From the NCBI GenBank assembly GCA_020720405.1, contig DYOS01000003.1:17082-81081 (forward strand): a stretch of DNA of 64,000 nt, given 5' to 3'. Positions 28,324 to 36,765 of the stretch are shown piece after piece (within the stretch, counting starts at the first letter, position 1; each line of letters opens with the position of its first letter). The position numbers were made by a program, and so were the translations under genes. This DNA comes from Caldithrix sp. Its GTDB lineage: Bacteria; Calditrichota; Calditrichia; Calditrichales; Calditrichaceae. The notes below the pieces were generated by a model. The model ran no database searches, was not told the DNA's origin, and worked only from the letters and a program-made list of their open reading frames with translations.

Positions 28324-28842
28324 CTATTCCGGAGGATTATGGTTACCCATATCGACCATAACCCGCCACTGATTCTGGTCATCTTTTTTCCAGATATTCA
28401 GGTATTTACCGCGCCGGACCAGGATTTTGTAGCCATATTGTTTTGCGCTTAAAGTATAAAAGCCCCAGGTATAGCCCATATCGCCCGACCCGGACACTTC
28501 CGCACTTTGCGGCTCCCATTTTAGCTCAAAATCCGCATCAGCCGGCAGCATATCATTGTAAATACTATCCCTGGTGAAGATCGGCAGTCCGCCATGCGGC
28601 AACTGTAAGGCTTCGGGCAGCAGGTAGGAATGGAAGGCCTCAGCGGCACCTTTTTCGACAGACAGGGCCGAAAACTCACGGTCGGTGGCAAGTAACTTTT
28701 CGGCTTCATCAGGCCGGCCGGCTTCAGAGTGACAGGATGTTGTGCTAATCATAAGTACGAATCCCAAAATAATAAAACTCATCAGACGATTTTTACGGTT
28801 CCTGAATCGACTATTGGGCTCATTCGGTATTTTTAATTTCAT
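28324..28842 (-). CDS. DUF4440/SnoaL-like lipoprotein
   Basis: A 172-residue predicted lipoprotein. The ATG at 28840-28842 has two overlapping AGGAG sites upstream. An N-terminal basic stretch is followed by a hydrophobic core and the lipobox TTSC (Cys37). The rest fits the cone-shaped NTF2-like fold of DUF4440: LLATDREFSALSVEKGAAEA, a Trp-containing strand with SGDMGYTWGFYTL, and the C-terminal IWKKDDQNQWRVMVDMG. No catalytic role is evident; such proteins bind small ligands. It may be read from the candidate promoter at 29041-29069. Confidence 0.75.
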   Translation of the reverse strand: MKLKIPNEPNSRFRNRKNRLMSFIILGFVLMISTTSCHSEAGRPDEAEKLLATDREFSALSVEKGAAEAFHSYLLPEALQLPHGGLPIFTRDSIYNDMLPADADFELKWEPQSAEVSGSGDMGYTWGFYTLSAKQYGYKILVRRGKYLNIWKKDDQNQWRVMVDMGNHNPPE

Positions 28843-28871
28843 CACTCCTGCTCCTGTGTTTGCCACAAATG

Positions 28872-28899
28872 TGCAAATTGGTAAAAGTACCATTTTGCA
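28872..28899. promoter_or_regulatory. Inverted repeat upstream of the DUF4440 lipoprotein gene
   Basis: Two 12-base arms (28872-28883 and 28888-28899) with one mismatch around a 4-base AAAG spacer, about 30 bases before the ATG. There is no T run, so it is more like an operator or a leader stem than a terminator. Confidence 0.35.
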
Positions 28900-29040
28900 T
28901 CGGCCTTAATTTTGGGCTTTAATAAGTAAAATTTGGACAATGGTTGAGAATATCATCTATCAAAATTATTAAAACAGCTTTCATGATCAATAATTCCAGA
29001 CCTGGCAAATCCACAGGGATTCTATTGAATACCGGCATTG

Positions 29041-29069
29041 TTTTTAAACAGACCGGGTAAATTAGTCAA
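29041..29069 (-). promoter_or_regulatory. Candidate promoter for the DUF4440 lipoprotein gene
   Basis: Minus strand: TTGACT (29064-29069), 17 bases, TAAAAA (29041-29046). The -35 matches 5 of 6 and the -10 4 of 6. The leader to the ATG would be about 190 bases and would contain the inverted repeat at 28872-28899. The rest of this gap shows nothing else. Confidence 0.35.
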
Positions 29070-29107
29070 TCGCTCAGATAGATGCCATTGCCGGGACAGA
29101 CCTGCCT

Positions 29108-30127
29108 TCAGGGCAGGATGGTGGAAAGACTTAGTGATGTAGTATCAATAGAATTACAGAAGGTCGAATCTAAAAGCCCGGTCATAGAATATTCTGCGGA
29201 AAGCAAACCGGATTTTATCATTTCGTCAATCAGGACATTCAGGTCAGCCGCTGTGGGTTGGAAGTGATCAAAATCCAGACGCAGGGCAAGCTGTTCGAAG
29301 CCATCCTTTATAGACAACGGATCGCGATGCCAGAAAGCGGACAAAACTTTACCTGCCGCTTCCGGATTGTGTTCAGCCCAATAACCGGCCCGGACCATGC
29401 CATGAATAATTTTTCTGAGCAGATCGGGCTCTTGTTCAATCAATTCCGGCCGGACGATGAGCATATTGGTTATAAATCCTGGCCAATCGGTTTCCAAAGC
29501 GGCAAACAGGCTGGCCTCCCCGGTAACGATGCTTTGCCGGGCGAATGGTTCACCTACACAATAGGCATCTATTGCCCCCTGCTGCAAAGCTACCGCCATA
29601 TCCGGTGGTTGCAGTTCCACGATATGTAAAAACGATTCCGGTAATTCAGCCCGGCGGAGTAAGCGTTGCAGATAAAGATAATGACCCGAAAAACGCAGCG
29701 GTACTGCCACCGTCTTACCCGCCAGGTCGCGGATATCCTGAATTTGCCCGACCGATTGGACCACAAAAGACGACTCATTGCGAATCCCCATATAGACTAC
29801 CCGCAGCGGGGTACCCTGCGTTTTCATAACTATCGCCAACGGGGCAATAATAAATGCTGCCTGAATATGATTATGTTTATACGATTCAGCCATTTCGGCA
29901 AAAGATGAGAATTGAAGGGCTTCAATATGTATATCCTGGCCGGAACGGCTGAGGTGATCCAGAATCGGAATGGCCAGGCTGCAGTAAACTGGCATATAAC
30001 CGATCCGGAATACCCGGGAAGCCTCATTTTTGGGATTAAGCTTTACATGGAGTACTGTAATTAAGACCAGCCAAAGCAGGGCTGCTAAAAATATCTTCGT
30101 GGGTACCGCCGGCAGTCTATAGTGCAT
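29108..30127 (-). CDS. ABC transporter substrate-binding protein (NrtA/SsuA/TauA type)
   Basis: A 339-residue periplasmic-binding-protein type II of the NMT1/THI5-like group, with an N-terminal hydrophobic signal or anchor (about 11-27) and no clear lipobox. Features are RIGYMPVYCSLAIPI at the start, LAGKTVAVPLRFSGHYLYL, the GAIDAYCVGEPFA segment typical of nitrate/sulfonate/taurine binders, and a helical C-terminus. Substrate is not predictable: nitrate, sulfonate, bicarbonate and thiamine precursors all occur in the family. The ATG at 30125-30127 overlaps the ATPase gene by 11 bases. Confidence 0.85.
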   Translation of the reverse strand: MHYRLPAVPTKIFLAALLWLVLITVLHVKLNPKNEASRVFRIGYMPVYCSLAIPILDHLSRSGQDIHIEALQFSSFAEMAESYKHNHIQAAFIIAPLAIVMKTQGTPLRVVYMGIRNESSFVVQSVGQIQDIRDLAGKTVAVPLRFSGHYLYLQRLLRRAELPESFLHIVELQPPDMAVALQQGAIDAYCVGEPFARQSIVTGEASLFAALETDWPGFITNMLIVRPELIEQEPDLLRKIIHGMVRAGYWAEHNPEAAGKVLSAFWHRDPLSIKDGFEQLALRLDFDHFQPTAADLNVLIDEMIKSGLLSAEYSMTGLLDSTFCNSIDTTSLSLSTILP

Positions 30128-30914
30128 AATGCACACCTAAATGATAATAAATTTCCTTGCGGATTTGAGCAAGATTTCCATCATTAAGATCCCTTGGATG
30201 CGACGCCTGCAGATGGATATTATAACGCAACTCGGCAGGACGGGAGCCGAGAACAATAATATGATCCGCCAATTGCAACGCCTCATCGATATCATGAGTT
30301 ACCAGAATTATTGTTTTGCGGATATAAAGATGAAGGTTTAATAACTCTTCGCGCATTTTAAGACGGGTCAGATGATCTAAGCCTGAGAAAGGCTCATCCA
30401 AAAACAAAATTTCGGGTTTTAGAATAAGTGCCCTGGCCAGTTCTGCCCGCTGGCGCATCCCACCGGAAAGTTCATGGGGATAAAGCTGGCCAAAGCCTTG
30501 TAATTCAACCATTTCCAAATGATTCTCAATCAATAACCGGCGTGCCTCAAGGTCATTAATCTGACGAACACCAAGACCAATATTTTCTTCCACCGTCAGC
30601 CAGGGCAATAGTCCACCCTCCTGGTAGACGAAAATATAATCCGGACGCGGAGCGGTAACTTTTTTGTCCATTATCAGGATTTCCCCGCTGGTTGGGGCTA
30701 TAAAACCAGCCATCACACGCAGCAAGGTAGATTTTCCGGACCCGGATGGTCCCAGAATGACAACCAGGTTACCTGTCAGGATTTCCAGATTCAGACCCTG
30801 AAACACCCAATGGGCTTCGCCCTGACTCAGCACTGGATGTTCGTTATCGCGCAGACGCTGGCGCCGTTCGACAAAAGAAATACCCAGTTCTCTGATTTCA
30901 ATTTTATTTGGCAC
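30117..30914 (-). CDS. ABC transporter ATP-binding protein (NrtD/SsuB/TauB type)
   Basis: Energises the importer formed with the permease at 30904 and the binding protein at 29108. The 265-residue protein has Walker A GPSGSGKST, the Q-loop in YQEGGLLPWLTV, signature LSGGMRQRAELARAL, Walker B ILFLDEP and the switch VTHDIDEALQLAD, all intact. I use the GTG at 30912-30914, which overlaps the permease by 11 bases; an upstream TTG at 30947 is the only alternative. Confidence 0.93.
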   Translation of the reverse strand: MPNKIEIRELGISFVERRQRLRDNEHPVLSQGEAHWVFQGLNLEILTGNLVVILGPSGSGKSTLLRVMAGFIAPTSGEILIMDKKVTAPRPDYIFVYQEGGLLPWLTVEENIGLGVRQINDLEARRLLIENHLEMVELQGFGQLYPHELSGGMRQRAELARALILKPEILFLDEPFSGLDHLTRLKMREELLNLHLYIRKTIILVTHDIDEALQLADHIIVLGSRPAELRYNIHLQASHPRDLNDGNLAQIRKEIYYHLGVHYAL

Positions 30915-31659
30915 TAATTTTCCACTCCAGCAGACGGATACGTTCAATGCGTAATACGAGATGATCGAGAGCCAGGCCGATTAAGCCAATTACGATCATT
31001 GCCGCAATTACCAGATCAAGTCGCAAAGTATTTCGCGCCTCAATAATCAGGTAGCCAAGACCGGTCTTTACAGCAATCATTTCGGCCGCTACAACAACCA
31101 GCCAGCTCACACCCAGGGCAACCCTTATTGCCGTAACAATTTCTGGCAGAATCGCCGGGATAATTATATAACGCAGTTTATCTTTTAAATTAAAATTCAG
31201 ATTGGCAGCGATCTGGAAATAAATTGGCCGGATTTGCTGTACCGCTTTTATCACCGGAAGGAGCAGCGGAAAGAATGAGGCGATAAAAATCAGGAAAATG
31301 GCCGGAGGTTCACCGATACCGAACCAGGTAATAGCCAGCGGAATCCAGGCCAAGGGTGAAATCGGACGTAGAAATTGAACCAGACCATTTATGGTTTTTT
31401 CGCCGGCCGGCCACCTGCCCAGAAGAATGCCCAGGGGAATGGCCGTGCTGAAAGCCAGGTAAAAACCGCAGGTAACCCGGAACAGACTGGCCACAGTGTG
31501 TTTAAGCAAACTACCATCTAAGATCATCCCGGCCAAACCGTTAATCACCAGAACCGGAGAAGGCATTGTGCCGGTTTTTGAAGCGGCTCCCTGCCAGATT
31601 AACAATATGCCGGCCAGAATCATTATCCGGACGAGTATTATCTGTTTTTTTTTTGTCAT
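30904..31659 (-). CDS. ABC transporter permease (NrtB/SsuC/TauC type)
   Basis: A 251-residue inner-membrane permease with about six helices and the EAA-like coupling region (AANLNFNLKDKLRYIIIPAI, residues about 148-167) that docks on the ATPase. The SPLAWIPLAITWFGIG block after helix 3 is typical of the nitrate/sulfonate/taurine subfamily. It starts 28 bases after the parA stop with no visible terminator, so the transporter could be expressed with the chemosensory genes. No link to chemotaxis is proven. Confidence 0.93.
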   Translation of the reverse strand: MTKKKQIILVRIMILAGILLIWQGAASKTGTMPSPVLVINGLAGMILDGSLLKHTVASLFRVTCGFYLAFSTAIPLGILLGRWPAGEKTINGLVQFLRPISPLAWIPLAITWFGIGEPPAIFLIFIASFFPLLLPVIKAVQQIRPIYFQIAANLNFNLKDKLRYIIIPAILPEIVTAIRVALGVSWLVVVAAEMIAVKTGLGYLIIEARNTLRLDLVIAAMIVIGLIGLALDHLVLRIERIRLLEWKISAK

Positions 31660-31687
31660 GAGTAACTGGTATCCAACGGAAAATTAT

Positions 31688-32467
31688 TTAACTCTCACCG
31701 TTCCTGCCCAGTACCTCAAGGGCCAAATTCAGGTAGGCTCTGGCACCTTGATCCGTGATGTTAACCAGAGCAGCCGGTTTCTCAAGAAAGGCGGCATAAC
31801 CAAGGGCTGAGTTTTTTGGAATAATAGTTTTAAAAAGCAGGCTGCCGAAGGCGATCCGGGCTTCTTGCTGCACCCGCTCCGAAACCCTGGTTCCCTTCTC
31901 AAAAAAGTTCAGTAGAATTCCTTCGATCCGCAGGTCGGGGTTCACCGTCTGCCGCAGTTGCCGTATTATCCGCATTAGACGCCCAACGGCTTTTAGTGCA
32001 AAATGGCCGCACTGTAACGGAATAATAACCGAGTGGCTGGCCAGCAGAGCGCCAATAGTCAGATCGCTCAACGCTGGCGGGCTATCTATTATAATAAAAT
32101 CGTATGGCTCATTGAGTTCAGTCAGACCCAGCAATTCTTTTTTTAATAAATTGCGGTTCTTAGCCAGATCGGCCAGCATGGTCTCATGATCACTGGTCCA
32201 GACATTACAGGGTACAATATCAAGACCATTAAGACCGGTTGAATGTATAGCTGATTTAAGATCAGCGGTTCCACTAAATATATCCAGCACACCACATTTG
32301 ATTTTGTCCCTGGTCAGACCAAGCCCGGTACTGACCGCACCATCGGGATCGATATCAACAAGAAGGACTTTTCTGGCATAAATGGCCAGACTGGCCCCGA
32401 GATTTATGGTAGTCGTCGTTTTACCGACGCCGCCTTTGGGATTGGTGATGGTTATAATTCTGCTCAT
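31688..32467 (-). CDS. ParA/MinD-family ATPase at the end of the chemosensory cluster
   Basis: A 259-residue deviant Walker ATPase. The motif NPKGGVGKTTTTINLG (9-24) has the signature lysine, and Walker B-like IIIDSPP and the switch DIDPDGAVSTG are present. ParA proteins form gradients on the nucleoid or membrane and position cargo. There is no parB next to it and no replication gene, and it begins 32 bases after the cheA stop. So it more likely places chemosensory arrays, like ParC of Vibrio or PpfA of Rhodobacter, than partitions DNA. That role is inferred from context. Confidence 0.85.
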   Translation of the reverse strand: MSRIITITNPKGGVGKTTTTINLGASLAIYARKVLLVDIDPDGAVSTGLGLTRDKIKCGVLDIFSGTADLKSAIHSTGLNGLDIVPCNVWTSDHETMLADLAKNRNLLKKELLGLTELNEPYDFIIIDSPPALSDLTIGALLASHSVIIPLQCGHFALKAVGRLMRIIRQLRQTVNPDLRIEGILLNFFEKGTRVSERVQQEARIAFGSLLFKTIIPKNSALGYAAFLEKPAALVNITDQGARAYLNLALEVLGRNGES

Positions 32468-32499
32468 GTGATTTCAGACGATCCCTTCGGGCAAAATAA

Positions 32500-35400
32500 T
32501 TATTCTTCACCAAAGGCCGGTGTAATATTGATTAGCCGGCGGATACGTTTTTCTTCTTCCAGAACAGAAGAAATCAGGGAAGGAACATCAACGATCAAAG
32601 CTATGTCACCTCCACCCAGAATTGCGGCACCGCTGATTCCTTCAACCGCAACCACCTCATCTTCAAAAGATTTTATAACAATATCATGCTGGCCAACAAG
32701 TTTATTAACGAGCAACCCGATTTCGTCACCACCCGACGAAACCACAACCATAAAAATATCACTGCTACTGCAGACCGGAACCGCATTAAATAATTCACCC
32801 AGGTCCAGTACCGAAATGATTTTACTCCGATAATAAAAAACTGCATGGCCTTCAATGGAATCCAGGTGTTCAGGTTTAACTTTTATGGCCTCTATAACGG
32901 AGCTTAGCGGAATGGCCAGATGATTATTCTGTACTTTTACAAGGAGAGCCTGAATGATGGCCAGTGTAAGGGGAATCTGAATCGTAAACCGGGTACCACG
33001 GGCGGGTTGCGAAGTGACAAGAATCTGTCCGCTCAAACGATCAATATTCCGTTTGACGACATCCAGACCGACACCCCGGCCCGAGAGGTTGCTTACTTTT
33101 TCTACCGTTGAAAAACCAGGCTGAAACAGGAGACCATAAATCTCTGACTCTTTCATGATATTCACGTAATCCTGGTTTAACAGATTTAGTTCAACCGCTT
33201 TGCGGATTACTTTTTCTTTATCGATGCCACGACCATCGTCTTCCACTACGATATTAATTTTGCCACTTTCATGAAAAGCCCTGATTGACAATTTACCGGC
33301 TTCAGGCTTTCCTGCCAAAAGCCGTTCATGTGCACTTTCCAAACCGTGATCAATAGCATTCCGAATCAGATGCATCAGCGGATCAAGCATTTTCTCAATA
33401 ACTGACTTATCAAGCTCAGTTTCCTCACCTATCATTACCAGCTCAGTTTCCTTTCCCGCTTCCTGGGAAATTTCCCTGACCATCCGTGGAAACCGGTTAA
33501 ACAAGCTGCTGACCGGAAGCATGCGGATGCGCATCACCCCTTCCTGCAATTGGTTGGTAATGCGGATTAATTGGTTGGCGGTGCTGTCCATCTTTAATAC
33601 AAATTCTTTCAGATGATGCTCAGCCACCGGGTTACGGTTTTCAAGATTCTTAAAAAAGCCGAACATGGAACGTAAATCCGCCGAAAGTTGATCTATCATC
33701 GAACGATTAACGACCAATTCTCCAACCAAAGACATCAGGTCTTCAATTTTTCCCACATCGACCCGCAAAGTTTTCTGCGGCACCATGGAGAGGTCAGCTT
33801 TGGCAGATGGCGTTTCCGGGAGGGGCATGTCAGGCGGCGGCTCAGTAATTATTTGCCTTTCAACCATGCCGGGAGCATTAATGGCAATTTCTTCCGGCTT
33901 TTTCTCCGCAGGTAAATCTGTAAAGATCAGACTCAGATCAAAATCATCAGCAGGTGCTGCTTTAGTTTTGGTTTCCGAATGGTCCGGGATGAGCTGTACA
34001 GGAAGACGTAAATATTTATTCCAATCAAAACCTGTTGCACCGGGGATACTTTTTAAATCATCACAAAGCCTATGAATAAATCTTATTAAAACCGATTGAA
34101 CCTCGGGTGTCTGAAAATCGGTTCCGATACTGACCGTCTCGAGCATATTCTCAACTTCACCAAGATGATTTAGAATAGAATCATAATTCATATAATTGGC
34201 CGAGCTATTTATCTGCTCGGTCAAATCGCGCAGAATTTCAGGAAGCTCATCCTGTATTATCCCTGCCTGAAGATCATTGGCAATACGGTATAATTGATCA
34301 AGGTAGCCGATATAATTTTCCATAAAAATACGCAGAAGCTCGGCATCTTCATTAACAAAATCGGGACTAACCGCTTTGGTTTCGGGCAGGGATTTTTTCG
34401 TCAGTTTATCCATTTTGTGGGCAAACCATGTATCAACCAGAAGGTTCAGGCGGGAAATACCACGCTGTAACTGACTGATATCCTGGCTGGAAAAAACAAT
34501 TTTACCGGAAACAGCTATTTGCTGCTCCTTAACCAGGTCAATAACCCAGTCAATATCCATATAAATTGCCGACTGGCTTATTTTTTCGAGTTCCGCTAAA
34601 AATTTAACCCGCCCGCTTTCATTTTCCAGATCGGGCAGCAGCAACTCCAGGTTTTTTATATTGAACTGCAATGATTCAATAAAAATATGGGTTAGATTAT
34701 GGTCATAGTCATCAAATACAGCTCTTTTTTCTGCTTCAGTCAGCATAAAAGAAGATTCAGACCCGGCCTGACCTTCGCCGCTGCCTGATAGCCAGTTTTG
34801 AAGAGAATTGAACCAGGCAATTATTTTTTCTTTATCCGGCTGATCATTACAAATGACATGCAAGCCCTGCTCAAACTTTTTTAATTCCTTCCAGATGGAA
34901 TCAAAGCCCTGGTATTCAGCGATAATAAGCAATTGATTGAAACTGTCCCTTATCTCTTCCAGGTTTTTTAATGACAGTTTTTTCGATCTGATGCGTTGGT
35001 CAATTTTTTTAAGCAAAGCCTGAATGGATTCAGCCGCCAGGCCGGAAAATTCATAAAGCAGAGTACCAGGTTGTTCCTTACTTTCAGCTTGCACTATTAC
35101 TGCTTGCTGCTGATTGACTGCGGATGCATCAGGAATAACTGACGGGATGAAGGGTTGCTCGCGTAACAGATTAAATTGCTGGACCAATCGATCGGTTGAA
35201 ATAGTGCAGGAACCCTGCTCCTCGTATTGTTTCAGAATAGCCTTGATCTGATCTATCCCGGCGAAGATAGCATCATATATGGCCCGGCTGAATTGCTTCT
35301 GGTTTTTACGAATAGGGCTGAGCAGCTCTTCAACGGCATGGGTCAGATTGTAAATCGGGCTTAGCCCCAGATAACCGGAACTGCCCTTGATACTGTGAAA

Positions 35401-35532
35401 AGCCGCGAAGATATTATTGATCAGTTCTTTATTCTGCTGATCTTTTTCCAGATTTACCAGATCGGGTTCTATCAGATCAATATGTTCGCGGGTTTCACTG
35501 ATAAACTCGGGAAGCAAAGACTGGTCAATCAT
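32500..35532 (-). CDS. cheA: CheA-type chemosensory histidine kinase with extra degenerate Hpt modules
   Basis: A 1010-residue soluble kinase. N-terminal Hpt domain with phospho-acceptor His46 in AAFHSIKGSSG. Three later segments (about 195-221, 315-337, 437-464) resemble the Hpt active helix but lack the histidine. The P3 dimerisation helices start near 590 (VDVGKIEDLMSLVGELVV); the ATPase has MLDPLMHLIRNAIDHGLE (715-732), EDDGRGID (764-771) and SGRGVGLDVVK (818-828). The CheW-like domain fills 855-985. No receiver domain. The ATG overlaps the PilZ gene by 4 bases (ATGA). Confidence 0.95.
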   Translation of the reverse strand: MIDQSLLPEFISETREHIDLIEPDLVNLEKDQQNKELINNIFAAFHSIKGSSGYLGLSPIYNLTHAVEELLSPIRKNQKQFSRAIYDAIFAGIDQIKAILKQYEEQGSCTISTDRLVQQFNLLREQPFIPSVIPDASAVNQQQAVIVQAESKEQPGTLLYEFSGLAAESIQALLKKIDQRIRSKKLSLKNLEEIRDSFNQLLIIAEYQGFDSIWKELKKFEQGLHVICNDQPDKEKIIAWFNSLQNWLSGSGEGQAGSESSFMLTEAEKRAVFDDYDHNLTHIFIESLQFNIKNLELLLPDLENESGRVKFLAELEKISQSAIYMDIDWVIDLVKEQQIAVSGKIVFSSQDISQLQRGISRLNLLVDTWFAHKMDKLTKKSLPETKAVSPDFVNEDAELLRIFMENYIGYLDQLYRIANDLQAGIIQDELPEILRDLTEQINSSANYMNYDSILNHLGEVENMLETVSIGTDFQTPEVQSVLIRFIHRLCDDLKSIPGATGFDWNKYLRLPVQLIPDHSETKTKAAPADDFDLSLIFTDLPAEKKPEEIAINAPGMVERQIITEPPPDMPLPETPSAKADLSMVPQKTLRVDVGKIEDLMSLVGELVVNRSMIDQLSADLRSMFGFFKNLENRNPVAEHHLKEFVLKMDSTANQLIRITNQLQEGVMRIRMLPVSSLFNRFPRMVREISQEAGKETELVMIGEETELDKSVIEKMLDPLMHLIRNAIDHGLESAHERLLAGKPEAGKLSIRAFHESGKINIVVEDDGRGIDKEKVIRKAVELNLLNQDYVNIMKESEIYGLLFQPGFSTVEKVSNLSGRGVGLDVVKRNIDRLSGQILVTSQPARGTRFTIQIPLTLAIIQALLVKVQNNHLAIPLSSVIEAIKVKPEHLDSIEGHAVFYYRSKIISVLDLGELFNAVPVCSSSDIFMVVVSSGGDEIGLLVNKLVGQHDIVIKSFEDEVVAVEGISGAAILGGGDIALIVDVPSLISSVLEEEKRIRRLINITPAFGEE

Positions 35533-35924
35533 ACTTCATCCTTTTTGATTTGGATAAACCGCTTCAAGGCTGCCAATGCTTCGGCATCGATACTGGAGAA
35601 ATGTAAACCGGTTTCATAAACACCGTGGCTTTTGCGATTACAGTAGCGGACAATACCAACGGCATTAATTTCTGATGTATCCACTGTTTTGCCGGACATT
35701 ACTCCACTGCGACGCGAGATGAGCACCGGTAAAGAAAAATCCAATTGCAGGATATCCCCCGGCCTGTACTCAATACTGCTCTCGATGGAAACACCGCCCG
35801 TGCTGATATTGGCCGAAAGTGCTTCATTTTTCTTAAAAGCTGAACTTAAAGGAAACTGCACTTTCTGAAGCTCGACACGGATTGTATTCGGTAAACGGAA
35901 AAATTTCCTGTTATCATCTTTCAC
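35529..35924 (-). CDS. PilZ-domain protein (likely c-di-GMP binding)
   Basis: A 131-residue single PilZ domain. The two c-di-GMP binding motifs are recognisable: RKFFR at 6-10 (RxxxR) and NISTGG at about 39-44 ([D/N]xSxxG), followed by a beta-barrel with YRPGDILQLDF and a late ETGLHFSSID. So it should bind c-di-GMP and report it to a partner. It is translationally coupled on both sides: ATGA overlaps with the 128-residue unknown protein before it and with cheA after it, suggesting c-di-GMP input into the chemosensory kinase. Confidence 0.88.
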   Translation of the reverse strand: MKDDNRKFFRLPNTIRVELQKVQFPLSSAFKKNEALSANISTGGVSIESSIEYRPGDILQLDFSLPVLISRRSGVMSGKTVDTSEINAVGIVRYCNRKSHGVYETGLHFSSIDAEALAALKRFIQIKKDEV

Positions 35925-36307
35925 TGTTGACCTCCGCGGGGCACCTGGTCTTTAAACGGGTTTGGGTGATCTTCCCCGGCTCCGATTCGCCGACCGTCAT
36001 AAGAAACCTGAAAAAACTTTATCCGGTGCAGTGTCTGGTCAAAGGTGTTTAATTTTTGCAGCAACCGTACAATTTCCGGGTTATTTTCCGAACCGGCCAT
36101 ACTCATCAAGCCATTTCTTAATTCAAGATTAACAGCAGCCATATACAACAGCAATTCCTGATCATTGGCCTGCCAGTCTGAAAGCAGAGAGGTTAAACCG
36201 GCCAGATCACCCGCTTCATCGGATGTCAGATCCACGGCCAGGTCGCCATGAATAATGCATTTTATTTTTTCCAGTAATTCTGACCATCGCCGGTCATCGA
36301 TCTGCAT
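35921..36307 (-). CDS. Unrecognised 128-residue protein in the chemosensory operon
   Basis: I do not recognise this protein. It is cytoplasmic by appearance (no signal or membrane segment). Its first 105 residues look mostly helical with acidic patches (DLTSDEAGDLAGLTSLLSDW, then LLLYMAAVNLELRNGLMSM). The tail (VSYDGRRIGAGEDHPNPF) is probably flexible. The stop overlaps the PilZ start by 4 bases, so the two are co-translated and may interact; a small helical adaptor or phosphatase-like partner is possible but unsupported by any motif. Confidence 0.7.
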   Translation of the reverse strand: MQIDDRRWSELLEKIKCIIHGDLAVDLTSDEAGDLAGLTSLLSDWQANDQELLLYMAAVNLELRNGLMSMAGSENNPEIVRLLQKLNTFDQTLHRIKFFQVSYDGRRIGAGEDHPNPFKDQVPRGGQQ

Positions 36308-36326
36308 AATAAATTTCTTTATCTTT

Positions 36327-36752
36327 TTATTCGGTTAACTTTTCCACCTGGCCTTTTTCAATCAGAAACTTCCCAAGTTTTTTATCAATCTTGCCAATAT
36401 GATCCACCAGCCAGGTCACCAGGAATGCTTGTAAGATTACCGCTAACGCGGCGCTTCCACCCTGCTCCTCCAACCGTTTACGGTAACCTAGAACAGCCTG
36501 GATAAAGTTCGTATGTTCTTCTTTATGCTGCGCATAACCAGGATAGCGATGAGTGGTCATTAATTTTTCCTCCATACTAAAATGGAGGGTTACATAATTT
36601 GCCAAAAAATCAAAAATCTTTAAAATATTTGGCTTTGAGCGATTTTCGCGCACGGCAACAAGTAAATCATTTATTTTCTCAAAGAGCTGACGATGCTGCA
36701 TATCGATTGTTTTTTCACCGACATTATAAATGTCGTTCCATATCAAAGGCAT
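36327..36752 (-). CDS. Bacteriohemerythrin
   Basis: A 141-residue di-iron oxygen-binding protein. All seven canonical ligands are present: His20 (DMQH), His57 and Glu61 (HFSMEE), His76 and His80 (HKEEH), His118 and Asp123 (WLVDHIGKID). Hemerythrins bind O2 reversibly; in bacteria stand-alone forms deliver or sense oxygen, and fused forms regulate chemoreceptors and c-di-GMP enzymes. Being between cheY and the PilZ/CheA genes, it is a likely oxygen or redox input to this pathway, as a separate protein. That input is inference. Confidence 0.93.
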   Translation of the reverse strand: MPLIWNDIYNVGEKTIDMQHRQLFEKINDLLVAVRENRSKPNILKIFDFLANYVTLHFSMEEKLMTTHRYPGYAQHKEEHTNFIQAVLGYRKRLEEQGGSAALAVILQAFLVTWLVDHIGKIDKKLGKFLIEKGQVEKLTE

Positions 36753-36765
36753 ACACTTCTCCTCT

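Noticed and set aside
29101..29117. CCTGCC/GGCAGG hairpin at the end of the substrate-binding protein gene as a terminator
   Set aside because: It contains the stop codon and has no T run after it on the minus strand, so it is not a convincing rho-independent terminator.
29108..31659. Naming the transporter as nitrate-, sulfonate- or thiamine-precursor-specific
   Set aside because: The family is too broad and no pathway genes for any of these substrates are adjacent.
31688..32467. ParA as a chromosome or plasmid partition protein
   Set aside because: No parB, no parS-like repeats and no replication genes are nearby. Its place after cheA fits array positioning better, though this remains inference.
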